Source: Mytilus galloprovincialis (lineage: Eukaryota; Mollusca; Bivalvia; Mytilida; Mytilidae). From it: a DNA stretch of 64,000 nucleotides. The notes beneath the pieces are model-generated. The model had not been told where the DNA came from, ran no database searches, and saw nothing but the letters and a program-made list of their open reading frames with translations. The position numbers and the translations under genes were made by a program. The DNA lies in contig NC_134845.1 in assembly GCF_965363235.1 (NCBI RefSeq), positions 31,622,524-31,686,523 on the forward strand. Direction: 5' to 3'. Shown in pieces: positions 34,818 through 46,920 of the stretch (the first letter of the stretch is position 1; each line of letters begins with the position of its first letter).

Positions 34818-35025
34818 TGGTCATACAAGTCAGAGGTTTAGCTAGCTATAAAACCAGGTTTAATCCACCATTTTCTACAGAAGAAAATGCCTGTACCAAG
34901 TCAAGAATATGACAGTTGTTATCCATTCGTTTCATGTGTTTAAGCTTTTGATTTTGTCATTTGGTTTGGAACTTTCATTTTAGAATTTCCCTTGGAGCTC
35001 AGTATTCTTGTGATTTTACTTTTTG
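34818..35025 (+). repeat. Dispersed repeat R3, copy 4
   Basis: gctagctataaaaccaggtt, ccaagtcaagaatatgacag and gctcagtattcttgtga. It ends about 35 bp before the splice acceptor of the exon at 35062. Confidence 0.8.
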
Positions 35026-35061
35026 TTATACACTTATACTGATTCAAATTTATTATAACAG

Positions 35062-35425
35062 GGCAATTGGAGCATACTTACAGTTCCAAGATTTCGAAAT
35101 TATATTAACAGCTACATTGACATTAAAACCTTCGTTATTCTCACCGGGTGGTTTGGCCTGCAATGTATACTGTACATGATTCCATTTGGTGGCGAATTAG
35201 TTGACGGACTTCAAATTAAAGACTCGAGAAAAAGACTCAAATATCGACTCAATGCATTCTTTGTACTAACAGTAAACATCATAGGCTTTTTCATAGCTCT
35301 ATTGTCTGGAATTCGAGTGACATCAGTGTCAGATAAACTGCTACAGCTGACCACATCTGGTGTTCTGTTGATTCTTCTTTTCAGCATTGTATTGTACCTC
35401 AGAGCTGGTAAATCTGGTAAAACTG
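35062..35425 (+). CDS. Sterol reductase-like gene, exon (phase 0 to 1)
   Basis: Acceptor TTATTATAACAG ends at 35061; donor GTATGT at 35426. The exon reads GNWSILTVPRF, a membrane span (TFVILTGWFGLQCILYMIPF), then GLQIKDSRKRLKYRLN, matching the LBR/TM7SF2 loop (G-L-K-D-RLKYRLNGF), then two more hydrophobic segments. A start at the internal Met (35176) is unnecessary because the frame is open to the acceptor. Confidence 0.85.
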
Positions 35426-35536
35426 GTATGTCTTATTTTCATATATATTGAGCAATTAGTTCGAAAGTTCAAATCATTGCAGGCATTAAGTCTGCGAGTG
35501 AACAAATATCAAAGGTTAATTTACTGAGCTACCGCG

Positions 35537-35722
35537 ATACCCTATAGCGGCTTATTTTTGCGGGGTGTAAATTGCCTATTTTCGAGGCTAGAACAAAATC
35601 GCCAAAATAAATTTCGCCAAATTATTAATTCCCATACGAAGGAATTGATAAAAGATGGAATTAGCCAAAATATTTTATTCATTGAAAATCGCGAAAATTT
35701 TAAATAACCCGCTTTACGGTAT
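35537..35722. mobile_element. 186-bp MITE in an intron
   Basis: ATACCCTATAGCGGCTTATTT pairs with the inverted right end AAATAACCCGCTTTACGGTAT at 18 of 21 positions. The interior is AT-rich with repeated cgccaaa/cgaaaa blocks. No coding capacity. Confidence 0.65.
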
Positions 35723-35854
35723 TACTAGTCACTTCTATGTATAACAATTCTTTTTGTATTTACGCTTGATTTTTATTTATACACACAATGACAAAAAATA
35801 ATTCATGATACTTTGATTCAAGCAATGCTTATGTTGACAATCTATTTTATACAG

Positions 35855-36241
35855 GAAACCGTTTCAACAATTGGTTCAATGGAGTAGAATTAAATCCAAG
35901 ATGGGGATTGTTCGATCTGAAATATGTTTGTTTTAGAAGTGGTATTATTGGGTGGATTTTAATGAACTTTATCAACATAGCCAAGGCCTTTGATAATGGA
36001 GATAGACCATCCGTTACTTTACTGATAGTGGCAGGATTTCAACTTTTATATGTTGCTGATTATTTTTGGTTTGAAGATGGCATCTTGGTATCGAGAGACA
36101 TTGTCCATGAACATCTTGGATACAACTTATTAGTACAGTTTTTGATGATCCCGTTCTGTTTTGCTGTACAAACACGATACCTGATGATGACGAAATATGA
36201 ATTACCATGGTATTGTCTACTTGCCGTATCAATATTAAATT
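35855..36241 (+). CDS. Sterol reductase-like gene, exon (phase 1 to 1)
   Basis: Acceptor TTTTATACAG, donor GTAAGA. Encodes FNGVELNPRWGLFDLKYVCF and GIIGWILMNF, then FQLLYVADYFW, then DIVHEHLGYNLL. The family pattern is G-x-ELNPR-x-G-x-FDLKYFCELRPGLIGW, then FQLLYV-D, then D-I-x-H-x-G-F; the order and spacing agree. These form the sterol- and NADPH-binding membrane core. Confidence 0.92.
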
Positions 36242-36829
36242 GTAAGATATATATCAGTATAATAACCTGTAATTAACAGTATGATATTGCGCATTGTCAC
36301 GGCTATTGCAGCCATATTAAATAGGGGCAGAATTTTTTGATGGGGTGGACAAAGTTAGAAGGTACGAGAAAACCTATGCATGTTTCTAAGCAAACGTTCT
36401 GTTGCAGTGATGTTTTCCTGTGTTTTTCAAATCATTTTCACCTTCACTAAAAATATCCCTCCTTTTCAATATAGCTGCAGTATTAATTGCCATTAAACTC
36501 TAAAATCAACACGAAGAATATGATTTAGTCATAAAATAAATATAGTACGCTTCTATTTTACATTTTTTATTCTTACAACAAGACAAAGCATCAATTTTAA
36601 ACATACAAATATCTGGAAATGAAATGATGACTAGTGAAACACATTATTTGTACGTTACCTCTTGTTAATATGCAATTTGATTTTTAGTACAAGAGAAAAA
36701 AGTATCATAACAAAAATACCAAACTCCAAGGGAAATTCATAATGAAAAGTCCGATAACAAATGACAAATGACAATATTAAAATCTCAAACATATCAATTG
36801 AAACAAAACAGCTGTCATATTCTCAACTT

Positions 36830-36915
36830 GTAACAGGTTTTTCCTTATTCAGAAAATGGTAGAATATACCTGGTTTTATAGCTAGCTTACCCTCTCACTT
36901 GTATCACTGTCGCAT
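36830..36915 (-). repeat. Dispersed repeat R3, inverted fragment
   Basis: acctggttttatagctagct and ccctctcacttgtatcactg are the reverse complement of the R3 core. Confidence 0.7.
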
Positions 36916-37047
36916 AAAATCTTCATATAAAACACATTTGTACACATTTCATAATATTAGTATCAATAATCTGTTATGAAAAAAACAGGTCACAAAAGTT
37001 TTTATTTAAGTCATTGTAGGCTTTATGTTTATATATGTACACTTTAG

Positions 37048-37128
37048 TAATAGGATACTGGATATACAGAGGAAGTAATTCAGAAAAGAACAACTTTCGA
37101 AAGAATCCAGATGACCCACAGTTCGCAG
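37048..37128 (+). CDS. Sterol reductase-like gene, exon (phase 1 to 1)
   Basis: Acceptor GTACACTTTAG, donor GTATAT. Encodes IGYWIYRGSNSEKNNFRKNP, matching the highly conserved G-Y-x-I-FRGANSQKN-x-FRKNP of the family, plus DDPQFA. Confidence 0.92.
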
Positions 37129-38302
37129 GTATATATTATCATTCATAAGTCTTTATATTATGTGTATCTCCAGTGATGTTAAAAAGCGTCTTGCTTTCGT
37201 TTTAATATTGTTAGGTTGGGTAATATCTCCTGTAACGGTCTGTTCTTTTAAAGTTTCAATTTTTGTGTACTCCAGGAAAATTTTACTCAGGAGACGACCT
37301 TTTGTATGAGGTCAAGAATGTTCTGAACATTTAAAAATATGTTTGGCCATAATATGAATACTTGTTTTCATTTGTGGAACAGTAAGATTATTTATTTCCA
37401 AATTAATGGTGACCAGAATATTTATTTCCCTATATAAAGACAACAATTAAATTTTCGTTCCCTTATCCGCAATCGTTTTACGTTTCAGCGATTTATGAGT
37501 GTTACATAAAATTACTTATTTTAACATTGCTGTTATAGAGTAGTACGATGCCTTCACTGACAACAAGGTTTGATTAGATCAATGTTACTGTCAGGGGAAA
37601 TTGTTTTGCAATCCTTTCAATTATTTCTAGGTTTTGATAATTTAATTGGTGCATAATTATTTAGTTTTTATTCACTTAGTTGCATGCTACTGCAGAAATA
37701 CCAATTATAATGTTACTGTTGGCGAATTTTCATTTCAATAACAGACAACATAAATATTCACGATGAAATATCAGAAATGTACATCTGTATCTTGCGTGTG
37801 GTTGAGTTTCGAATCAATGACAACCATGCACTTTTTAATAATGATTTATCTCTACAAATAACAACAAAACAATACTTTAGTCGATAATATATAATCAATG
37901 GCGTAACATCTAGAGATATCAAAATTCTGCATCATTTTAGAAATGGTTTGTCATGGGTTAAAGCTCAAATTGGTTCGAACACGTGGATTTTAAAAGATGT
38001 TGTGTGGTTGCTATATTGTCTATGATGTTAAAAACGACCTTTTCAAATTTATTTTTAATAAAACTTTTTACTCTTTTTAATCTTGACACGATTGGGGTTT
38101 GTTTTGCTATCAGTATTTTTGCTTCTTCGATTTAATAAGCTATTTTTCAATTCTTACAATCGATAAGAATTTAATGTTGTTAACCATATAAAGTCAGGGC
38201 GTTCAATCTTGAGAAAATATTTTTTTATACTTAAAAGCTGTGGAAAATAGCAAGGCAATTGTGTATGGTGTAAGTAACAATTTTCTAAACTGTTCTTATT
38301 TT

Positions 38303-38475
38303 CCCATTTGAATGGTTTTACACTTGTAATTTTGGGGCCCTGTAAAGCTTGTTGATCGGTGTGAGCCAAGGCTCCGTGTCGAAGGCCGTACCTTGACCTA
38401 TAATTGTTTACTTTTATAAATTGTTATTTGGATTGAGAGTTGTCTCATTGGCACTCATACCACATCTTCCTATAC
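38303..38475 (-). repeat. Family R1 subtype, inverted, abutting a splice acceptor
   Basis: tttcccatttgaatggtttt...gagttgtctcattggcactc...accacatcttcctata matches 63445-63627. It stops about 20 bp before the AG at 38495-38496, so part of the pyrimidine-rich region before the exon is repeat-derived. Confidence 0.8.
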
Positions 38476-38496
38476 CTATTTATGCTTTCGTTTCAG

Positions 38497-38619
38497 ATTA
38501 TGAAGTAATTCCAACGTCAACCGGAAAGAACCTCCTTGTTTCTGGGTGGTGGGGTTTATGTCGACATCCAAACTATCTAGGCGATCTAATCATTTCAATG
38601 ACATATGCACTTCCAACGG
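38497..38619 (+). CDS. Sterol reductase-like gene, exon (phase 1 to 1)
   Basis: Acceptor TGCTTTCGTTTCAG, donor GTAAAT. Encodes [20 protein letters not shown] followed by [15 protein letters not shown]. This is the C-terminal ERG4/ERG24 signature (GWWG-x2-RHPNY-x-GD), the strongest family marker in the gene. Confidence 0.95.
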
Positions 38620-40900
38620 GTAAATAGAAGTTTAAATGATTCAATTTCAATAAGAGTTCCTTTGTTGCACTGAACAAATATATTGATATATACAGAAGGA
38701 AAAGAAGCTGTTCTCTTTTCTGACAAAGAGCATATTATTACAATATAAGACAGTATTTAAACAACAACGCAAAACAATAAACTGGTAAACATACAAAGAA
38801 AAGAATAATAAGTTTGTGCATGTTTGTACGAAACACACATGCAAATATGTAGATATACGTTTGCAAGTGTAGTTATTCATTCTTAGGCACACCCAATATA
38901 AAAAGTACTCGTTTTAATGAAAAGGCAACTGGATATGTAACGTAACTGTACGTAACTGCTGGCAAGGTGAGAGACAAATGCATATAGTATGCATGTATGT
39001 ACATAGACAATTTACTTAAACTAGTATGAGCAGATGCACTATTACCTGGCATTTCATCCTCTTGCCTGGAGCAGAGTGTTTGATACCAGTTGTAAAGGTA
39101 TCCGAATGCAGAAAGCACCACTAGACGATACCATATGATTGAGTGATGGATTGTAGGTTTATCCTTTCATGCATGTTCACAACAAGAACAAACTACTAAT
39201 AAATACAATAGGTATGTAAGTCCTGTAATAGGGGACGCCACGGATAAACGTCGGAGAGTTTAGACTGCCACTAGAAAATGACGGCAAAACTATAATTGAT
39301 AGGGACAGATATTTTGCCTGATAACAGGTATTCTACGGACCCTTCAAAGAGTTAAAACAATGATTTTTACGTGCAGAGAGCGTGGCACGCTTTCTATATA
39401 ACGAATTGGATCTAACGTACCCATTCAGACTGGACGTGACTGCGAACTTGTGCATCCCGCACAGTCAAACAGACGCCACACTTCGGCCAATGTTTTAATA
39501 TTGGTCGGAAGAAGACTAAAAGTGACCATATCTCTTTTCCGCCAGTCACCCTTGGACGGTCGATGCCATTTGACATGCACAAGTATACATAACACCAATT
39601 AGAAAAATATTCATTAAAATAATATAATATGGATGGAAATAAGTCCGATTGTCTATGATCAAATGCTGAAACAAACAAAAAGGAACATTATTATTATTAG
39701 TTTCCACCATATCATCCCCGTGTCTAGTGCAGAGAAGTTAGATCTATATTTTGCCTTCATCAATCAAATCACGAACAGATATACATATATCAACTTTTTC
39801 TGAATTCTCTTCTAATAATTTACTGTACAAAAATTTAAAAACACGAAAATACCTCACAATTATGAACGACAATTACCATATTATATCATCTACCGATTAT
39901 GAAGATTTTCAATATTCAATTAAACTTAAACTTTGCCGGTTAAAAGGTTAAAGTAAAGTACAGTTAAGAACATACGAACCTTGGAGCGTTAAGAGTATTA
40001 CAATAACAGTGCTAGGTCAGATCAACACACGCTAACACCGGTATAAACGATTATAATATATGATATATTTGAAGTAAAAATTGAATTCAAAAGAAAACGC
40101 TTCCGTATCTGCTTTGGTAAAACTGTTTCTACATAACCTACGTTTTATATTATTACAAGTTCCACATTCATTGGTATGTGCAGAATGTTTTTATACGAAA
40201 CCAAGATGTTAATAAAAACCCTAGTCGAAGACGGACAACACTATGGCAAAAAAGACTTTTATTCAACAAACTACTAAAAGTTGAACAAAACCAATCCCGC
40301 CAAAACTCGTGGTGAACTCAATAGATCCTTACGGGTTTAGCAGTTCCTGTTCACTATAGTAGCGGCACCTGTACAGTTGCTCATGACAAGAAAAACTTCG
40401 ATGACATTGGGTAATAGAGGGAAAGGAGGACGGAATTTCTATATCAGATGGATAATATACAAGACTATTTGGAACACAGATATTCAATGGCGCCCAGTCA
40501 AATCATGATGGCGACTGTACTACAAATGTCGATGAGACGACTTCAACTTTACCATTCAATAACTTCCCTGAAAGCCGGAACCGTCTAGCAAGTAAATCAG
40601 CCACGATAGGAAATGCAAGCCCTGGATGATCATTTCAACTGCAATAGGATGTATGATCAATTTGATTAAAAAAATCTGTTAAAATAATATTATTGATTTG
40701 TAGACTATCATCTTTTATTTATCCTACCGTTCTCTTTACTGACATTTTAACCCTCATGCAGTTGTTATTTACCTTATACAAAAAGTATTAGCTCAGACGC
40801 TGATAGACATTCTTTACTTCTGTGGACGAAACTGACTTTGTATTGAATGTGAAACTGGACAATTAGAAACAACAGATTTCTTATTTATTTTTCATTTCAG
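38620..40900. other. Large intron
   Basis: 2.3 kb between two coding exons. Apart from a decayed inverted R2 piece at 40310-40400, nothing is recognised; the minus frames at 38647-39121 and 39412-39678 lack motifs. Confidence 0.5.
40310..40400 (-). repeat. Decayed inverted copy of R2
   Basis: gggtttagcagttcctgttc...cggcacctgtacagttgctc resembles the reverse complement of the R2 head (gagcaacacgacgggtgcc...gcaggatctgcttaccc). Confidence 0.5.
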
Positions 40901-41061
40901 GTTTTAGTTGTTTCCTGCCTTATCTGAATCCATTGTTTTTGTTTGTGATGTTAGTCGGAAGGGAACGTACAGATGGCGACGAATGTAGGAAGCGGTATGG
41001 AGAAGCTTGGGAAACATACTGTCATCGTGTCAAATATAGAATTATTCCATATGTTTATTAA
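40901..41061 (+). CDS. Sterol reductase-like gene, terminal exon
   Basis: Acceptor TTTTCATTTCAG. Encodes GFSCFLPYLNPLFLFVMLVG, then RERTDGDECRKRYG and the family terminus KYRIIPYVY, then TAA at 41059-41061. Homologues end in the same way (YG-x-AW-x-YC-RVPYRI-PYIY). Confidence 0.95.
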
Positions 41062-41124
41062 TGGAGAAGCTTGGCAAACACACTGTCATCGTATCAAATA
41101 CAGAATGATCCCATATGTATATTA
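40997..41124 (+). repeat. Tandem duplication of the end of the terminal coding exon
   Basis: 40997-41060 and 41061-41124 are adjacent 64-bp copies with 7 differences (about 89% identity). The second copy repeats the last codons and the stop, but 64 is not a multiple of 3, so it lies out of frame with the first and falls in the 3' UTR. Read in its own frame it still ends in IPYVY and a stop. Confidence 0.95.
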
Positions 41125-41158
41125 AAATAATAACATTTTTTTGCAAAGTTAAAAAGTA

Positions 41159-41164
41159 AATAAA
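41159..41164 (+). promoter_or_regulatory. Candidate polyadenylation signal AATAAA
   Basis: AATAAA 98 bp after the sterol reductase stop codon, just past the duplicated segment. Confidence 0.5.
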
Positions 41165-44100
41165 TGTAAACCACAAAAAGTTATCAAATGGTAAAAACAG
41201 TTAAAACAGAAAAATGAACGAGAAGTTTACTAGAGCACACAGATTCAATAACGCTACGGTATGTTGTACATAAAAGACGGTATCAGGGGTTACCTATTTG
41301 TCCTCCAAATCGTACTGTTTTTAAATCAAGTGATTCAAAAATCTGTCATGTTTGTCTGTCAGTCTCATCGAGACTTCTATATATGCGCAGTAGTCCCGTT
41401 ACCATTTTAGTTTTTATTAATTTTCTGTGTACAGTAGAGCATACAGCTGGTATCCTAAATCGTTCTAGCTAACATTGTACCAAGTCAGGAATATGACAGT
41501 TGTCCATTCGATTGATGTGTTTTATCATTTGATTTTGCAATTTGAATATGGACTTTCCGTTTTGAATTTTCCTCGGAGTTCATTATTTTTGTGATTTTAC
41601 TTTTTGCTGTCGTTAACTGTTATAACCGAAATCCGTGCATTTTGATCCATCGGTGTAACTTTTTCGGAGAGGCGTAAGATTAATCTTTAATGGTTTTGAC
41701 TTATAGTATCAACAGTTCCGTTTTTTATGCTTGGCTTTTATTTCAAATATTCGGCTTTGAGGCCAGAAAAGCGCTTCGGACGTGCATGCAATTTATCCAG
41801 TATATTCCATATTTCATATTTTATTAAGACTGCTATTTAACACTTGTCCACGGAAAGATACGCAGATTTGCAAATATTGTATACATTAACGACTTGTTTT
41901 CATAATAACTGACATCTGATTCGTTTCAGATACTTATGATATAACCAAGCGACCCTTATCAAATATTTACAATCTAAATTTATCGTCCTTATCATATATA
42001 CTGAAGCTTGATATAGTGACCAGTTCCAGCGGCTCATCGATACTACCGTACGCAGTTAATAGTAAGTGACCCTCTCGAATATTACACCATGTTAAAACAA
42101 TTGGTTGCCTTGGTGATAAGATTCAAAATTATTTATAAATTTAATGTGAAAAACGTAATTCTTATCGTCCGCTATTACAGGTAATAACTACATTGTATAA
42201 CATACATCATACACAACTTTGTTGAGTTTTCGGTACGCTCTAGAACTAATTAGGATTTAATACATTATTGTTATCATGGTTATAGAATACAACCATTCCT
42301 TCTTTAAAATCCACATTTTAGCGCATGACAACACTCCTCTTTTGTTAGAGAATAGCATTAATTTACAAGTTTTGTGGAAATCGATAAGGCCAGCTGCGCG
42401 CTGTGTAGTGAGGTAAATATTTTCCTTTTTTTCCATTTAATGTAAATTGATAAATCATATTTATGACTTGTAATATTGTTTTTATTTTATGTTTTATAAA
42501 GCTTCATTGTTTAGATATAGTATTTTTTTCATTAAAAATTATTACTCGATTAAATGGGGGTAATAATCCCGGTACGAAGAGCTGACTAATAACAAAGAAA
42601 GTGTTGCCCAAGGATTACGATAATTTGTAACATGCTTAGATAGTGTTGTGAATGACAATATACTATTTTTCTCAATGGGTTTATGAAGTATTTTATGAGA
42701 TATACACGTGTATATATATGTCTCTGATTTTATTTAGCTGCACCATGGCGGAATCAATGTGAGCCCCTTTAAAAAATTTATGGCATTTTTTTAAAAAATA
42801 AGAATACGTTTTTATAATGAATTTTGATAAACCTCTCCGGTCCCCCTTATTTTGAAATTTCTAAAATCCCCACGTGTTTGGTAGGCTTGCACATAGTCTT
42901 CTTCATTGAAATATCTTGATAAATTATAGATGTTAAGTGTATTCGAGGACGGCATGGAAGTGGGGGATTACATTTTTATTGTTATCAAAGCTCGTTTAAT
43001 GATCATTGAGATTGTGTGTTAAAGTGTGTATAAACTTAAATAAAGGGAGAAGTTATTGCTTTATAGTTTATTTGTTCAGAGATCGGTTGATTTGTTCCAA
43101 CCCTGTAGTTATACTGAGAGAACACACTGGAATCAGAAGATAACGCGAGATTTAAACTAGAATTTCAATACAAGAATTATCAATGTGTAATGTAGAGAAC
43201 AAAAGAAGGAAACTAATAAAACTATGTGTTTGATTACTGTTAAATCATATCAACAAACATAAAGAGCATATTTATCACTATGGCAACACCAAATATCAGA
43301 ATTCTGTTGTAAATATCAACAGTAGTTTTCTGTATTTAGATTATACAATTTTCTTTATTAAATTGATATGTCAGAAATTGAAAAAATAAAAATAATCCCA
43401 AACTATATGTTAGTAATTCGGCGATTAATGTCATGATATTAGAATTATCTTTCAAAAGTATAACAATCCAGTAGAAATAATTGACTTGTATAGACAAAAG
43501 AAGTATTAGCACATGCGAAATAGGAGGGTGTGAGGGTTTGAGGGTTGTCTTGCCTTATCTCTATTCAGTTTTCATGTCAACATTAATATTTATCTGACTC
43601 GTCTGTATTCCTATCCTGGAGTACTCAACTTGCGACGGTAAAACCGATGTATTATTTTGGCGAAGCTGATAATACAATGAGAATCATTTATATATCCCCC
43701 GATTAAAATACAATTTTTTAAAAGCGTTCATACAAATTTATGTATAGATATCCTAAATTGGACAAAACCTTTTTCAAAAATTTCTAATATTATATGTATT
43801 CATTGTGGAAATACGATTTCACCTGCAGGAATTTATTAAAAAAAAAGTGTTATTACACCTAGACTTTTATGGTAACATTTTTTTTACAAATGACATTTTA
43901 AGAACTATTTTTTTCTTTCGTAAAATCTATCTTTTTGGCTTAACAGTTTAGTGGATAACTAACAATTTACTGTTGTTTAATTATTTCGTAGATAGTAGTT
44001 TTGTTATGCACATCAATTCACTAATTAATAGTTTAAAGCCAGACTTAAATCTTTCTTTTGTTTTATTGTATTCAAATTGTGTACATTTTGTTTTGTTCGA

Positions 44101-44714
44101 CACATAAGATCTTGTCTTCCTTTACTGTTTATGAGGTTGGATTATATAAAAAGTAGAGTCACTGATATTTTAGGGCGTATGATAATAAACCTGATTGCGT
44201 GTTAAAATATCAGCAGGAAAATTACACATTTGCTTTCAGTATTATAACTGCGATTATTCATTATTAATATTGATTCTTCTGTCATGTCTGTATTATTTGT
44301 ACTTGATTTGTTATCTTTATTTTATCATTTTTTAAAATTTCAAAATGTGTTTTTCCTGGTTTTTCGTATATGTGTTCTTTATATTACTTCCTGTATAACC
44401 ACCAATTGCGATTAAAAAGAATTTAAGGGGGAGGGTGAAGAAATGGAAGACCCAAATTAAACTCTGCATTTCGCAAATTAGGAACCTCGTTAGTGTTGCG
44501 TTTTGTGATATACATCTCAACTCAATTGTCATTCTTTGTAGGAACTGCTGGCAAACAAAGCCCACTGACCTTACAATCCTATTTGAGAGTTTCCCTCATC
44601 CTGAGTTAGAAATTGTAGGTCTTGTCGTTTCTGCGAATTCCAGAAATCTTTAGATAACATTTTTGGACAGAACGATAAGGCAAATTATGAAGTTGGCTCC
44701 CCTTAATTGGTAAT
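41165..44714. other. Intergenic stretch with one R3 copy at 41475-41608
   Basis: The R3 piece carries ccaagtcaggaatatgacag and gagttcattatttttgtga. The rest is AT-rich. Frames at 44332-44565 (-) and 44435-44653 (+) overlap each other and show no domain. Confidence 0.5.
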
Positions 44715-45115
44715 ATAAAAAGAAGATGTTGTATGATTGCCAATGAGACAACTATCCACAAAAGACCAAAATGAAACGGACATTAACAACTATAGGTCAC
44801 CATACGGCCTTCAACAATGAGCAAAGCCCGTACCGTATAGTCAGCTATAAAAGGTTCCGATAAGACAATGTAAAACAATTCAAACGAGAAAACTAACGGC
44901 CTTATTTATGTAAAAAAAAAATGAACGAAAAACAAATATGTAACACATAAACAAACGACAACCACTAAATCACAGGCTCCTGACTTGGGACAGGCACATA
45001 CATAAATAATGTGGCGGGGTTAAACATGTTATCGGGATCCCAACTCTTCCCCTAACCTGGGACAGTGGTATAACATTACAACAAAAAAACGAACTATAAA
45101 AATCAGTTGAAATGT
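44715..45115 (+). repeat. Dispersed repeat R1, copy 3
   Basis: agatgttgtatgattgccaa through tataaaaatcagttgaaa, colinear with 28612-29020. Confidence 0.85.
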
Positions 45116-46065
45116 CTAGTGAATTTCGAACAAACAACTTTATATTAAATATACCAGAACAGGAAAAGGAAACGAATTGCAATTCGCACACCTCCATACA
45201 TTTTGAACCTCGGATCGATCGATGTAAACATGCGAGGGTTTTTGTTTTTCACCACTGCCTGAATTTTAGCGAGATTGGCAATGTCAATATATCATATTTA
45301 TAGTAGAATGAATTCAACGACGGCGATTTTGAATAATTAATTAAAATCGGACACAATTCCGACAACTAATTTACATAAATGAATAATGATATATATTAGT
45401 ATATCTAAAATAAAGTTGCTTAGACATATAACGATATTGACCATCAGTGTCCTAACTAGATGTCAGACTTCAGATCAAGGTCATTTTCTTAAAAAAAGTT
45501 ACAATGGTCAAATGTTTTTTCAAATCTATAAAATTATTTGTACAAAGTAGGCAGATGGCGAAAGGGACATTACAACATATCAGACTGACCATAACTGAAT
45601 AAATATTTAGGAATAATGTATCATAATTTACTAATAATTTTATTCGCTGGATTAAACAGGAAATATTTTTAATGTGAAGTAGATAAATTTATTTTTATCC
45701 CATATTTGACACTATTGCAAGCACTTCCTATTGCAAAGAGGAAATAATATTAATAATATTCGTTTATTTAGGTTCAAATTCAACTATATGACTTAGCTGT
45801 TGGGATTTAACTGTTAATTCAAATACCGGTAACTGAATTTGATTTAACTTGGATCTAATTCATAAATATAGTACACCAGGGATCAAATCGATAACTTTTG
45901 AACCTGAATTTTTGCAACATTATTTATTATGATTGTATATGTGTGTAGATGTATGAAGCTGACGCCCATAGTTATACTGATTTTACAAAATTCAAATTTT
46001 GTTCTGAGAAAAATCTGGAGTACATGGTGTGTAATCCCTTGTGCATACTATTTTTATGAGTTCGA
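45116..46065. other. Intergenic stretch
   Basis: AT-rich, no supported gene or repeat. Confidence 0.4.
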
Positions 46066-46280
46066 TTTTTTTACGACCGCAAATTTTATTTTAGTTCGTA
46101 TAATACTACGATGTTGTCGTCGTCGTCCGAAGACACATTTGGTTTCCGCACCTCTATGGATCTTTCTGATATTGTACATGTACCACAAGGTTCCATATCA
46201 CAAAGAGAATGCTGGGATTGAGTTTGCGGGTAATTGCCCCAACCATGCAGGAATTAGGGACAAAAAGGTACCAAAACATA
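46066..46280 (+). repeat. Short diverged copy of the GTC-rich element at 57 kb
   Basis: tttacgaccgcaaattttat, then a short gtcgtcgtcgtccg run, then tttccgcacctc, atggatct, ccacaaggtt, gctgggattgag and aggaattagggacaaaaa parallel 57001-57260. The 120-codon frame across it is not a gene. Confidence 0.7.
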
Positions 46281-46319
46281 CATTTTTCTAATTTCATGAC
46301 AATAACTTGTTTAAGAATG

Positions 46320-46354
46320 CGAATCTCCCCCCCCCCCCCTGGATCCGCCACTGT
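46320..46354 (-). repeat. Poly-C run joined to an inverted ccgccactg repeat end
   Basis: A run of about 13 C, then tggatccgccactg, the reverse complement of the cagtggcggatcca end seen at 47806 and, in variant form, at 51642. Confidence 0.6.
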
Positions 46355-46828
46355 AATTTACTTTCTTTCAACGTAAAATCTAAAACACACCAGAAATGGT
46401 GAAATATAGTTTGAAGTCTCAGGAAGGAAATTTATGTGTTTTTTAACAAGCTAGAATTTATTTTCTCTCGCTTTTTCAAAAATTGATTGAGTCACGTGAA
46501 TTGTAAATCGATAGGACTTTTGTGTGAGTCAGTAGGAAACTTGGAAGAAACAAATATCGAAAGCTCATCGGTTTGATCTAATCAAATGGTAGATTTGTTT
46601 GAAACAGCATGTGCAATATGCCGTCGTCTTAATTCAACAGATAGTATAGGTTTAAATATCATGCACATTTACATGTACATATGTATGTACATGATATAAT
46701 GTAAATTTCATTTCAATGCGGAAATGTTAAATGCGAGATCATAGTGTAAATAAATCATTATGTATGTTAATGTAATGCACATTCTTTTTTTTTCTTATTT
46801 TATAGATATTTGCTAAATCGTTTGTTAA

Positions 46829-46920
46829 TCTTATAACTGTAATTTTCAAAAAACTTATAACTGTAATTTTCAATAATCATATAACTTTAATTTTCAATAA
46901 TCTTATAACTGTATTTTTTA
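46829..46920 (+). repeat. 25-27-bp tandem repeat, about four copies
   Basis: cttataactgtaattttcaa repeats with small indels. Confidence 0.8.

Larger units (their letters stand above)
29618..41061 (+). other. Gene extent: sterol C14-reductase / lamin B receptor-like (exons 29618?, 35062, 35855, 37048, 38497, 40901)
   Basis: Five exons (35062-35425, 35855-36241, 37048-37128, 38497-38619, 40901-41061) join without frame breaks (phases 0,1,1,1,1) into 371 residues plus a stop, aligning end to end with the reductase domain of TM7SF2 and LBR. An upstream exon at 29618-29752, also phase 0, would add the first membrane span, giving 416 residues, close to the roughly 418 of TM7SF2. No Tudor domain (present in LBR) was found upstream, so the TM7SF2-like form is slightly favoured. 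The enzyme reduces the delta-14 double bond of sterol intermediates with NADPH in the ER or inner nuclear membrane. Introns are filled with R1, R3 and MITE copies. Promoter not located. Confidence 0.85.

Noticed and set aside
35176-35451. Translation start at the Met at 35176
   Set aside because: The frame is open upstream to a good acceptor at 35061, and the upstream residues match the family.
41061-41124. Second terminal exon used as an alternative C-terminus
   Set aside because: There is no splice acceptor between the copies and the copy is out of frame with the first; nothing supports its translation.
45929-46291. 120-codon + ORF
   Set aside because: It overlaps a diverged copy of the GTC-rich element at 57 kb.
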